DNA of 64,000 nucleotides, from positions 62,001-126,000 of the forward strand of contig SVEE01000005.1 in assembly GCA_015057525.1 (NCBI GenBank), read 5' to 3'. Shown here piece by piece: positions 35,940 through 44,800 of this stretch. This stretch comes from Lachnospiraceae bacterium (GTDB lineage Bacteria; Bacillota; Clostridia; Lachnospirales; Lachnospiraceae). A program made the translations under genes and the position numbers. The notes beneath the pieces are model-generated. The model was not told where the DNA came from. It saw nothing but the letters and a program-made list of their open reading frames with translations, and made no database searches. Position 1 is the stretch's first letter; every line of letters starts with the position of its first letter.

Positions 35940-37379
35940 TTATTTTCTTAATAAAGATTTCTTTACATATTCAATAAACTCTTCATTGTTTTTTGTTCTA
36001 ACAAAAAGCTTCAATACTTCTTCTATAGTCTCCTCAGCCTTTGTACCTGACATAGCTTTATGTATGCCATTTACGCATTCTAGCTCATCTGGAGAAAGAA
36101 GTAAATCATCTCTTCGTGTTCCTGATTTAGATATATCAATAGCAGGGAATATTCTCTTCTCAGAAAGCTTTCTGTCTAATACAAGTTCCATATTACCAGT
36201 TCCCTTGAACTCCTCAAATACTACATCATCCATTCTGCTTCCTGTCTCTACTAACGCTGTAGCAAGAATTGTAAGGCTTCCACCCTCTCTCATGTTTCTT
36301 GCCGCACCAAAGAATTTCTTAGGCATATGAAGAGCTGCAGGATCAAGACCACCTGAAAGGGTTCTTCCACTAGGTGGAACTGTCAAGTTATAGGCTCTCG
36401 CAAGTCTTGTTATACTATCAAGAAGAATAACAACATCCTTCTTATGCTCAACAAGTCTCTTAGCTCTTTCTATAACCATTTCGGATACTCTCTTGTGATG
36501 CTCAGGAAGCTCATCAAATGTAGAATATATAACCTCTACATTTGGTCCTTCAATTGATTCTCTTATATCAGTTACTTCCTCAGGACGCTCATCTATAAGT
36601 AAAACTATCATATGCATGTCCTTATTGTGAACACTTATGCTCTTTGCAATTGCCTTAAGTAAAGTTGTCTTACCTGCCTTAGGAGGAGAAACAATCATAC
36701 CTCTTTGGCCTTTACCAATTGGTGAAAGTAAATCCACTATACGAATTGCCACAGGTGCACCAGGATTATCCAAATGTATTCTCTCATTAGGAAAGATTGG
36801 TGTTAAATCCTCAAAAGGTACTCTTTTTGCTGCCTCTGATGGCTTAATACCATTGACAAGACGTATATAAAGCAATGCACTAAACTTCTCTCCCTGAGTT
36901 TTTGTACGTATTGGTCCACAGATTATATCACCCTTCTTAAGACCGAATCTTCTTATTTGCATAGGTGAAATATAGATATCTCTATCACCTGGAAGATAAT
37001 TAGCACTTCTTATGAATCCATATCCCTCAGATAATACTTCAAGAATACCATTAGCCTCATTTCCACTGTCTAAATCCGCATTATATTCTTGTCCATCATA
37101 TATCTTAATGTTACCCTCTATCTTTTGAGCATCCTCTGCTTTCTCAGTCTCTCTTGGTTCATTTTCATTTTTACCAGTTTCTGTCTGTGGCTTTGTTGGA
37201 GCATCTGCTTTCATTTCCTTCTTTTCTTTTAATGCAGATTCACTATTCTTTGATGTCATTTTAGCCACATTTTCAAGTAACTGAGCTAATTCATTTTTCT
37301 TTAACGTAGAAATGTTTCTAATTCCTTTTTCCTTAGCATATTCTCTTAATTCTGCTAAAGACGCTTTTTTAAAATCCAT
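35940..37379 (-). CDS. rho: Transcription termination factor Rho
   Basis: A 479-aa hexameric RNA helicase. The N-terminal Rho domain (about 1-45) starts [20 protein letters not shown] charged linker of about 60 residues precedes the CSD RNA-binding domain with [20 protein letters not shown]. Walker A is [17 protein letters not shown], Walker B is [12 protein letters not shown], and the R-loop and Q-loop follow around [12 protein letters not shown] weak promoter (TTGACT, 37442-37437) lies in the divergent space with the DUF4364 gene. Rho is optional in many Firmicutes. Confidence 0.98.
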   Translation of the reverse strand: MDFKKASLAELREYAKEKGIRNISTLKKNELAQLLENVAKMTSKNSESALKEKKEMKADAPTKPQTETGKNENEPRETEKAEDAQKIEGNIKIYDGQEYNADLDSGNEANGILEVLSEGYGFIRSANYLPGDRDIYISPMQIRRFGLKKGDIICGPIRTKTQGEKFSALLYIRLVNGIKPSEAAKRVPFEDLTPIFPNERIHLDNPGAPVAIRIVDLLSPIGKGQRGMIVSPPKAGKTTLLKAIAKSISVHNKDMHMIVLLIDERPEEVTDIRESIEGPNVEVIYSTFDELPEHHKRVSEMVIERAKRLVEHKKDVVILLDSITRLARAYNLTVPPSGRTLSGGLDPAALHMPKKFFGAARNMREGGSLTILATALVETGSRMDDVVFEEFKGTGNMELVLDRKLSEKRIFPAIDISKSGTRRDDLLLSPDELECVNGIHKAMSGTKAEETIEEVLKLFVRTKNNEEFIEYVKKSLLRK

Positions 37380-37507
37380 AATATCTCCTTTTTAATGTAA
37401 ATGGGTATCCTATATGATTAAAGAAATCCATAGATTAGTCAACTATTTTAGAATGAATTAATATTAGCACATATAACAAAAAAGGTAAACCAAAAATTAC
37501 AAATTCC

Positions 37508-37536
37508 TTGATTTTTAACATACATTAGCGTATATT
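37508..37536 (+). promoter_or_regulatory. Sigma-A promoter of the DUF4364 gene
   Basis: -35 TTGATT (37508-37513), 17-bp spacer and -10 TATATT (37531-37536), 30 bp before the start. Confidence 0.7.
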
Positions 37537-37566
37537 TTTACATATATCACAATCGGAGGAATTCTC

Positions 37567-38085
37567 ATGGAAGGTTTACTGCTATATAAGCTTATCATAC
37601 TTTTTATGCTTGATAGAACAGATTATACTATGACAAACTCATTAATATCTGATTTTGTTGTGGGAAAAGGGTACACAAGTCTTTTTAACTTACACGAAGC
37701 ATTGAGCGAACTCATAACAAATGAATTTATTTCTACAGACACAGTAAGAGACACCATACACTATAAGATTACTAATTCTGGTGAGGAAGCTCTTTCATAC
37801 TTTGAAAATCGTCTTCCTTATACAATAAAACAGGATATACTAGAATATCTTAAGGCAGAACGTATCAATGTTAAGAACGAATCAGAAATATATGCAGATT
37901 ATTTCTACAATGATTCCAATTGGTACACTGTTCAATGTATCATAAAGGATCGTAAAGAAACCCTTATGGATTTGAAATTTGATGTACCAACAAAGTCACA
38001 GGCAGAAACAATCTGCAATAACTGGAGAGGAAAAAGCTCTGGTATATATGAATATCTAGTTAATCAGCTATGGTTGACTGAATAA
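37567..38085 (+). CDS. DUF4364 winged-helix protein
   Basis: A 172-aa protein with an N-terminal winged-helix-like domain: LYKLIILFMLDRTDYTMTN, then LHEALSELITNEFISTD and YKITNSGEEAL. The C-terminal half is beta-rich and of unknown role. The DUF4364 family is common in Clostridia, and a DNA-binding role is expected but not established. CGGAGG precedes the ATG. Its 3' end overlaps the convergent engB gene by 26 bp. Confidence 0.88.
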   Translation: MEGLLLYKLIILFMLDRTDYTMTNSLISDFVVGKGYTSLFNLHEALSELITNEFISTDTVRDTIHYKITNSGEEALSYFENRLPYTIKQDILEYLKAERINVKNESEIYADYFYNDSNWYTVQCIIKDRKETLMDLKFDVPTKSQAETICNNWRGKSSGIYEYLVNQLWLTE

Positions 38086-38647
38086 GATCCCATATCTCCT
38101 CTTTTCCCTGTTTAGATACAGCGGAAAAGGGGATTATTTTTGTTTCTTTGGTAACCCCAAGTTTTTCTCTGATTATCTTTATATTTTTATCTTTTTGACT
38201 TCTTTTTATCTTATCTAGCTTTGTTGCAATTATAACTGGTGTATAACCATTAGCAACAATCCAGTCATACATTGTAACATCATTTTCACCTGGTGCATGA
38301 CGAATATCAATAAGCAAAAATACTGTTTTTAATTGATTGGAGGTATGAAGATATTTTTCAATCATCTTCCCCCACTTATTTCTGATTTCCTGAGAAACCT
38401 TGGCATATCCATACCCTGGAAGGTCCACAAAATATAAAGCATTATTAATATTATAAAAATTAATTGTCTGAGTTTTTCCAGGGGATGAAGATGTTCTCGC
38501 TAATGCTTTTCTGTTTAACAAACCATTGATAAGGGATGATTTACCTACATTTGATTTGCCCGCAAAAGCTATTTCTGGCAATTCATTCTCTGGTAATTTA
38601 CTTGTAATTCCACATACAGTTTCTAATTCTGCGCTTTTAACTACCAT
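38060..38647 (-). CDS. engB: Ribosome-biogenesis GTPase EngB/YsxC
   Basis: A 195-aa GTPase needed for 50S assembly. G1 is GKSNVGKSSLIN, G3 is DLPGYGYAK, G4 is TKLDKI, and the switch I threonine is in SSPGKTQTINFY. The ATG at 38647 is better spaced from AAAGGA than the one at 38653. In many Clostridia it follows clpX and lon; lon is missing here, and clpX is separated from it by a terminator-like hairpin. Confidence 0.96.
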   Translation of the reverse strand: MVVKSAELETVCGITSKLPENELPEIAFAGKSNVGKSSLINGLLNRKALARTSSSPGKTQTINFYNINNALYFVDLPGYGYAKVSQEIRNKWGKMIEKYLHTSNQLKTVFLLIDIRHAPGENDVTMYDWIVANGYTPVIIATKLDKIKRSQKDKNIKIIREKLGVTKETKIIPFSAVSKQGKEEIWDLIQSTIAD

Positions 38648-38687
38648 ATCCATTTTCCTTTCGCATACTTAACTATACTCATAAATA

Positions 38688-38734
38688 ATGCCATATTAAC
38701 ACTAAGCTTTATAACACCGATGTTAATATGGCAT
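38688..38734 (-). terminator. Hairpin after clpX
   Basis: ATGCCATATTAACA and TGTTAATATGGCAT form a perfect 14-bp stem. The following minus-strand tract (TATTTAT) is only moderately T-rich, so termination may be partial or Rho-dependent. Confidence 0.6.
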
Positions 38735-38750
38735 TTAAATCATAATATAT

Positions 38751-40043
38751 TTACGCTATGCTGTCCTCGTTATGTCTTACATGCTTCCTAAAGTTGTTCT
38801 TCTTTTGTATTGGTGTGTCAGAATATGTGAGTATTGGCTCTGCACCCTCAGTCACAACAGCTTCTGTAATAACACAGCTTTCAATGTAATCATCTGAAGG
38901 AATTTCATACATTAAATCCATAACAACATTTTCCATAATAGATCTAAGTCCTCTGGCACCTGTTTTTCTCTCGTTAGCTTCCTTAGCTATAGCTCTCAAT
39001 GCACCCTCTTCAAACTCAAGATCTACACCATCAAGTTCAAATAATTTTTTATACTGCTTACAAATAGCACTCTTTGGTTCAGATAGAATCTTAACAAGTG
39101 CCTCTTCGTCAAGCAAATCAAGGGTTACTGCTACAGGTACACGTCCTATAAACTCAGGAATTAAACCATATTTAACAAAATCCTGAGGAAGAACCTGTCT
39201 CAACACTTCTCCAATATTATCGTTTGACTTTGTGATTACGTCTGCATTAAATCCTATAGATTTTTTACCGATTCTGTTCTCGATAATCTTCTCCATACCT
39301 TCAAATGCACCACCACAAATAAATAATATATTAGTAGTATCGATTTGAATAAATTCCTGCTGTGGATGCTTTCTTCCACCCTGTGGTGGAACTGAAGCCA
39401 CTGTTCCCTCAATTATCTTAAGTAATGCCTGCTGAACACCTTCGCCAGAAACATCTCTTGTTATAGAAACATTTTCTGACTTCTTTGTAATCTTATCTAT
39501 TTCGTCGATGTAAATAATACCACGCTGAGCTCTATCAACATCATAGTCAGCAGCTTGAATAAGTTTTAACAGTATATTTTCAACATCTTCACCAACATAT
39601 CCAGCCTCTGTAAGTGTAGTAGCATCTGCAATTGCAAATGGAACATTAAGAAGTTTTGCAAGGGTCTGTGCAAGATACGTTTTACCTGAACCTGTTGGTC
39701 CAATCATTATAATATTACTCTTCTGTAACTCAACATCAAAATCCTTCTCAGCGAGAATTCTCTTATAATGATTATATACAGCAACGGATAAAACCTTTTT
39801 TGCAGCCTCTTGTCCTACTACATAATCATCCAAGAACTCTTTTATTTCCTTTGGTTTAAGTAAATTGATGTCTGTATCAAGAAAATCATCATCAAACTCG
39901 TCCTGAATAATCTCTGCACATATATCGATACACTCATCACATATATATACATTTGGACCAGCAATAAGCTTTCTTACCTGTTCTTGACTCTTGTTACAGA
40001 ATGAACATCTAAGTTTTTTTCTATCGTCAATACGATTAGCCAT
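38751..40043 (-). CDS. clpX: ATP-dependent Clp protease ATP-binding subunit ClpX
   Basis: A 430-aa AAA+ unfoldase. The N-terminal zinc domain has Cys13, Cys16, Cys35 and Cys38. Walker A is [12 protein letters not shown], the pore loop is GYVGEDV, and Walker B is [10 protein letters not shown]. The IGF loop that docks onto ClpP is present in [10 protein letters not shown], so a ClpP partner is expected elsewhere. It is 45 bp after trigger factor with no clpP gene between them. Confidence 0.98.
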   Translation of the reverse strand: MANRIDDRKKLRCSFCNKSQEQVRKLIAGPNVYICDECIDICAEIIQDEFDDDFLDTDINLLKPKEIKEFLDDYVVGQEAAKKVLSVAVYNHYKRILAEKDFDVELQKSNIIMIGPTGSGKTYLAQTLAKLLNVPFAIADATTLTEAGYVGEDVENILLKLIQAADYDVDRAQRGIIYIDEIDKITKKSENVSITRDVSGEGVQQALLKIIEGTVASVPPQGGRKHPQQEFIQIDTTNILFICGGAFEGMEKIIENRIGKKSIGFNADVITKSNDNIGEVLRQVLPQDFVKYGLIPEFIGRVPVAVTLDLLDEEALVKILSEPKSAICKQYKKLFELDGVDLEFEEGALRAIAKEANERKTGARGLRSIMENVVMDLMYEIPSDDYIESCVITEAVVTEGAEPILTYSDTPIQKKNNFRKHVRHNEDSIA

Positions 40044-40088
40044 GTAGCCACCTCTTTAAATATATTTACCGGCGGGACAAAACACTAA

Positions 40089-41375
40089 TTATACTTCCTT
40101 ACAATTCTCAACAAGGAAATCAAGTGCCTTTCTAGCAGCGATGTCTCTCTTAAGAGAATCCATCTCTCTGTCGCCGATTAATTCCTTTAACTTATCTGGC
40201 TCCATCTGATATGAAGAAGCCATATCCTGAATTTCTTCCTCAACCTCTGCATCAGTAGCAGTAATGCCCTCAGCTTCTACAACTGCATCAAGTACAAGAC
40301 CTGTCTTAATTCTAGCAATAGCATCTGGCTTAACTCTCTCAAGCATATCTTCCTTAGACGAATTAGTAATCTTCAAGTACTGATCCATATTAAGACCCTG
40401 ATACATCATATTCTGAGCGAACTCATCAAAAATCTTCTCCTGGTTATACTTAATCATAGCCTCCGGAATTTCAACCTCTGCTGACTCTGCAATCTTCTCA
40501 ACAATCTTAGACTGCTTCTGACGAGTTACGTCCTTTTCCTTCTTAACTTCAAGAACCTTCTTAACATCTTCTTTATATTCAGCAAAAGTATCGAATGATG
40601 AAACTTCCTCAGCAAACTCATCATCTAACTCTGGTAATTCAATTGCATTGATAGCAAGAAGCTCTACCTTAAATACTGCAGGCTTGCCAGCTAACTCTGC
40701 TGCGTGATAGTCCTCTGGGAAAGTAACATTAACATCAAACTTATCTCCAATGTTCTTTCCAACAATCTGATCTTCGAATGTATCGATGAATGAATGTGAA
40801 CCAAGAGTAAGCTTATAGTTCTCACCCTTACCACCATCAAATGCCACATCATCAATATATCCGTCAAAGTTAATCATAACTTCATCATCAAGCTGAGCAG
40901 CTCTATCATCTACAGAAATTGATCTTGAGTTTTCCTTCTGTGTCTTAAGGATTTCAGCCATAACCTCATCCTCAGTAACCTCAGCGTCAATCTTCTCGAT
41001 TTCTACACCCTTATAATTACCAATCTTAATCTCTGGCTTAATTGCAACAACAGCAGTGAAAATAAATGGTTTACCCTTCTCAATCTGCTCTACATCTATC
41101 TCTGGATTAGAAGTGATTTCTTCCTCACAAGCCTCAATCTCCATAGGATAATACTTATTAATAAGATTGTTGGCAGCATCTTCATAAAATACTGCAGGAC
41201 CATACATCTTCTCTATATATGCCTGTGGAACCTTTCCCTTTCTAAATCCTGGAACAGCAAACTTACTCTTCTGCTTGTTATATACAGCAGTAATTTCTTT
41301 TGTGAACTCCTCTGCTGGTACTTCAATTGTAAGTTTCGCCATATTACCTTCTAATTTTTCAACTGATAAACTCAT
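40089..41375 (-). CDS. tig: Trigger factor
   Basis: A 428-aa ribosome-bound chaperone and prolyl isomerase. The ribosome-binding signature is PGFRKGKVPQAYIEKMYG near residue 45. The FKBP-like domain covers about 155-245 (DDEVMINFDGYIDD, and LTLGSHSFIDTFEDQIVG). The helical C-terminal domain completes it. It has its own extended -10 promoter at 41445-41473. Confidence 0.98.
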   Translation of the reverse strand: MSLSVEKLEGNMAKLTIEVPAEEFTKEITAVYNKQKSKFAVPGFRKGKVPQAYIEKMYGPAVFYEDAANNLINKYYPMEIEACEEEITSNPEIDVEQIEKGKPFIFTAVVAIKPEIKIGNYKGVEIEKIDAEVTEDEVMAEILKTQKENSRSISVDDRAAQLDDEVMINFDGYIDDVAFDGGKGENYKLTLGSHSFIDTFEDQIVGKNIGDKFDVNVTFPEDYHAAELAGKPAVFKVELLAINAIELPELDDEFAEEVSSFDTFAEYKEDVKKVLEVKKEKDVTRQKQSKIVEKIAESAEVEIPEAMIKYNQEKIFDEFAQNMMYQGLNMDQYLKITNSSKEDMLERVKPDAIARIKTGLVLDAVVEAEGITATDAEVEEEIQDMASSYQMEPDKLKELIGDREMDSLKRDIAARKALDFLVENCKEV

Positions 41376-41444
41376 TATGTTTTCCTCCTTGTATTTGTAC
41401 CAATTGTAATTAGTCTATTAATATCTATAAGCACTATTCGTTAG

Positions 41445-41473
41445 ATTATATCATAAGAAAATATTTTAGTCTA
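41445..41473 (-). promoter_or_regulatory. Promoter of tig-clpX
   Basis: Minus-strand -35 TAGACT (41473-41468), 17-bp spacer and extended -10 TGATATAAT (core 41450-41445), about 70 bp before tig. Confidence 0.65.
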
Positions 41474-41482
41474 TAATTTTAG

Positions 41483-41550
41483 CAAAAAAATAGGCTTGTT
41501 TATATATTATGCAATAATTATTAACATTATCACTTATATATAAACAAGCC
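41483..41550 (-). terminator. Terminator after the SASP gene
   Basis: GGCTTGTTTATATA pairs with TATATAAACAAGCC around an AT-rich loop, followed on the minus strand by a seven-T run. Confidence 0.82.
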
Positions 41551-41583
41551 CTTAATTTTTATTAAATTATGATGTTAGTCAGA

Positions 41584-41787
41584 TTACTTACCAGACATCT
41601 GCTCTTCCTGTCTCTTAATCATCTGTCTAACCATCTCGCCACCAACTGAACCAGTCTCACGAGAAGTTAAATCTCCATTGTAACCCTGCTTAAGGTTAAC
41701 ACCAAGCTCGTTAGCAACTTCCATTTTGAATCTGTTCATAGCTTCCTTTGCTTCAGGAACGCTAGTCTTGTTGTTTGAATTTGACAT
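41584..41787 (-). CDS. Alpha/beta-type small acid-soluble spore protein
   Basis: A 67-aa SASP that coats and protects spore DNA. Conserved segments are EAKEAMNRFKMEVANELGV, which includes the germination-protease (GPR) cut site around KMEVANE, and the C-terminal LTSRETGSVGGEMVRQMI. GGAGGTG lies before the ATG. Its presence implies that the organism, or a recent ancestor, forms endospores. No clear forespore sigma-G promoter could be assigned. Confidence 0.95.
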   Translation of the reverse strand: MSNSNNKTSVPEAKEAMNRFKMEVANELGVNLKQGYNGDLTSRETGSVGGEMVRQMIKRQEEQMSGK

Positions 41788-41809
41788 ATTAGTACACCTC
41801 CAATAATAA

Positions 41810-41830
41810 TTAAGACACTTTATGTCTTAA
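41810..41830 (-). terminator. Small palindrome after the large surface-protein gene
   Basis: TTAAGACA-CTTTA-TGTCTTAA is a perfect 8-bp stem with a five-base loop, followed on the minus strand by TTATTATT. It may be a weak terminator or a site upstream of the SASP gene. Confidence 0.45.
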
Positions 41831-41880
41831 GCTTATTATTAATCAAAGCTTAAAAAATATTACTGGAAAAAAATGTTTTA

Positions 41881-44800
41881 TTACTCTGCCTTCTTTTTCA
41901 AAACAACCATACCTGCAGCTGACATAAGCATAGCCAAAATAAGTACAACTATTGGCGTTGCATCTCCTGTCTTTGGAGAATCAGCAGAACCCATGTATCC
42001 GTACTGTGGTTGCTGAGTAGTTGGAGGTGTCACTGTCGCATCTTTACCTGTATCATCTCCTGAACCGTCACCTGGATTCTTATCTGGGTCTGTTCCTGGA
42101 TCTATTCCTGGATTCTTATCTGGGTCTGTTGTATTGTTGTCGTCTTTACCGTCGTCCGGTTTATCACTATCGTTATCTTTTATTTCATGAGCAGTAAACC
42201 ATGCTGAAATAACAGTATCAGACGTTATATTTGTATAATCCTTATCCCACTTAGAGAACTTATATGTGTACTTAGAAGATGGACTCTTAGTTGGTGTCTC
42301 TGTTGGAGGTGTAGCAGATTTTCCACTTTCTACCTGCTCAGTCTTCATAACCTTACCATCACCATCTACCCACTTAACTGTGTAATACTTAGGTGTATCT
42401 ATTGTTCTATACAACGCATATACTGAGAAGTATCTTGTTGTAATTGTTACTGTATTATTAGTAAGAACCACATCATCTGCATTCTTCCAATCTTTAAATA
42501 CAAAGTTATTATTACCTGTTCCGTGAACGGAAGCAACATATATCTTCTCACCAGATAATTCACCTAATGGGAATGTTATTGTTACTGGATGATATAACTC
42601 AGTTACATATTCAGGTGTGTTATTTACCAATGTGCCTTCAGCATTTCTAACTTCCTTCACAACATAAAGCTGAATATATCTTTCAATGATTGCATTTTCA
42701 CCAATCTTTGCATCAAATACACTTTGCTCTTCAGCTGAAACATCTGAAACATTCATATAACTTGCATAAAGAGTAACATCAATTGTACCACCTGCAGCTA
42801 CAACAGCTTCATCCTCTGGAGTAATTATACCTTCATAAAGGGTATTATCATATATAGATTCAAGTTCATCTGCTGTGATATTAATTGAATTATCCTCAAT
42901 TACTACATTAGTACTCTTTCCATTTAATACGAAATTAATACCATCTGTTTCAATGTAATCAGTTGGATATGTTATACCACCATTTTCAACAGTAACCGAT
43001 GCTGTCTTAGTGTAATATCCGTCTGTTGCTACAATTCTGTATGTTCCATTTGGAACATTCTTGAACATATATGCTGTTGTTGTTGAATCTACTAATTTTT
43101 CACTTGAAATAACTGTGTTTGCTTCATAAAGTGTTACATAAATTGGATACTCATCTTTAATGTTAGCATCTGATGTATCATAAACAGCTGTTCCGTACAC
43201 AACTGCAGTTGCAGTCTTACTTGCTGTCTTGAAGCTTCCTTCTATTATTCTTACCTCTTCAGAAACATCAGTCTTTACATAAATCTTGTAATCATATACA
43301 GTATCAGCCTCTAAGTTTATGAATGTACAGTTAATATCCATACCATATTCAGTCTCAGGCTTATTAAATAAAGCAACTGTATATTCTGAATCAGAAGCTT
43401 TTTTGTATGCAACATAACAATCAGAAACTGGATATGTTCCTTCATGAACCTCTGCCTCTACATATGCACCAGTTGTTGTTATTCCAGTCACAGGATATCC
43501 TATGAGTGCAAGAGGAGAAAATTCTAATGGTTCTGAGACATTGCCGGCCTTATCCTCTACAGTTATTGTATATGTTGAACCTTCAAGTGCAATAAAGCTT
43601 CCTGATATAACTCCATCTACCTCTGTAACCTCTATAGGTTCACCATTTAATAAAACTTTTGTTGTTTCAACTCCACTTATTGAATCTGTTGCTCTAAAGT
43701 TAACTGTCATACTTCCATCAGTAGCAACTGTAGATTCAACCACATATACCTCTGGAGCCTGAAGATCAACCTTGACCTCTTCTACATCGGTGTCTATACT
43801 TGTTACGCCAGATGCACTAACTGCCCATGCTCTAACTGTGACAACACCTTCCTGCTCAAGCTGGAATTCATAGAAGTCGTTAGAGAATCCATCCTGGATA
43901 TACTTATTACCAACTTCTGTACTGTACTTAGTTACAACTGGTATACCTTCTATATCAGTTGTAGAATCAATAGTAATATATGGTTTTTCATTAATATACC
44001 AACCATTATTTCCTATAGTACCTGTAACTGTAATTGTAGGTGCAAGTGGTGGAATATCTGATATTCCAGTAAATGTCTTCTCATATGTTGAAACATTTCC
44101 TGCAGCATCCTTAGCTTCAATTACATATGTTCCATTATTAGTTATGTTATATGCATACGACTCCAACTCGCCCCAAGTTCTAATCTCTGTTAACTCAGTG
44201 CCGTCTTTCTTGTAAAGAGTTACTGTCTGTACTCCACTAACACCACTTCCATCAACATCTTCTACAGTCTCTGACTCCGAATCAGAAACAGTAAACTCAA
44301 GTGTCACTCCCGAAAGATAACTCTCTGCACCCACCTGAGTATTGTCTGTAATTACAGGTGCTTTACAGTCAATAAGGAATGGTCCTACAGGTGTAAGTTC
44401 CACACTGTTACCCGCATTATCATACACAACTGCTGATACAGTATAATATCCTATAGGCAGGCTAGCATCCTGAATACTATGAGTGAATGCATAAGAACGA
44501 ATTTTGCCATATTCTTCAATATCTAATACCGATGCAACCACATCACCTGCATTCTCTGTAACATCATAAGATGTTCCATCTGCCTTTGTGATAGTCCATT
44601 CTATACGGTTAACACCACTATCAATTTCTGCATCATCAGCAGCTACAGCCTTGAGATTAATTCCATTATACCAAACCTTAGCTTCCGAACCAGATACTGC
44701 TGCAATTTCTCCTGCAAGGTTTGTTGCCTCAATTTGTGTAGACTGTATATTATTTTCAACCATCCACTCAAAGTATGACTGAGCAGAACCACTATTCAAA

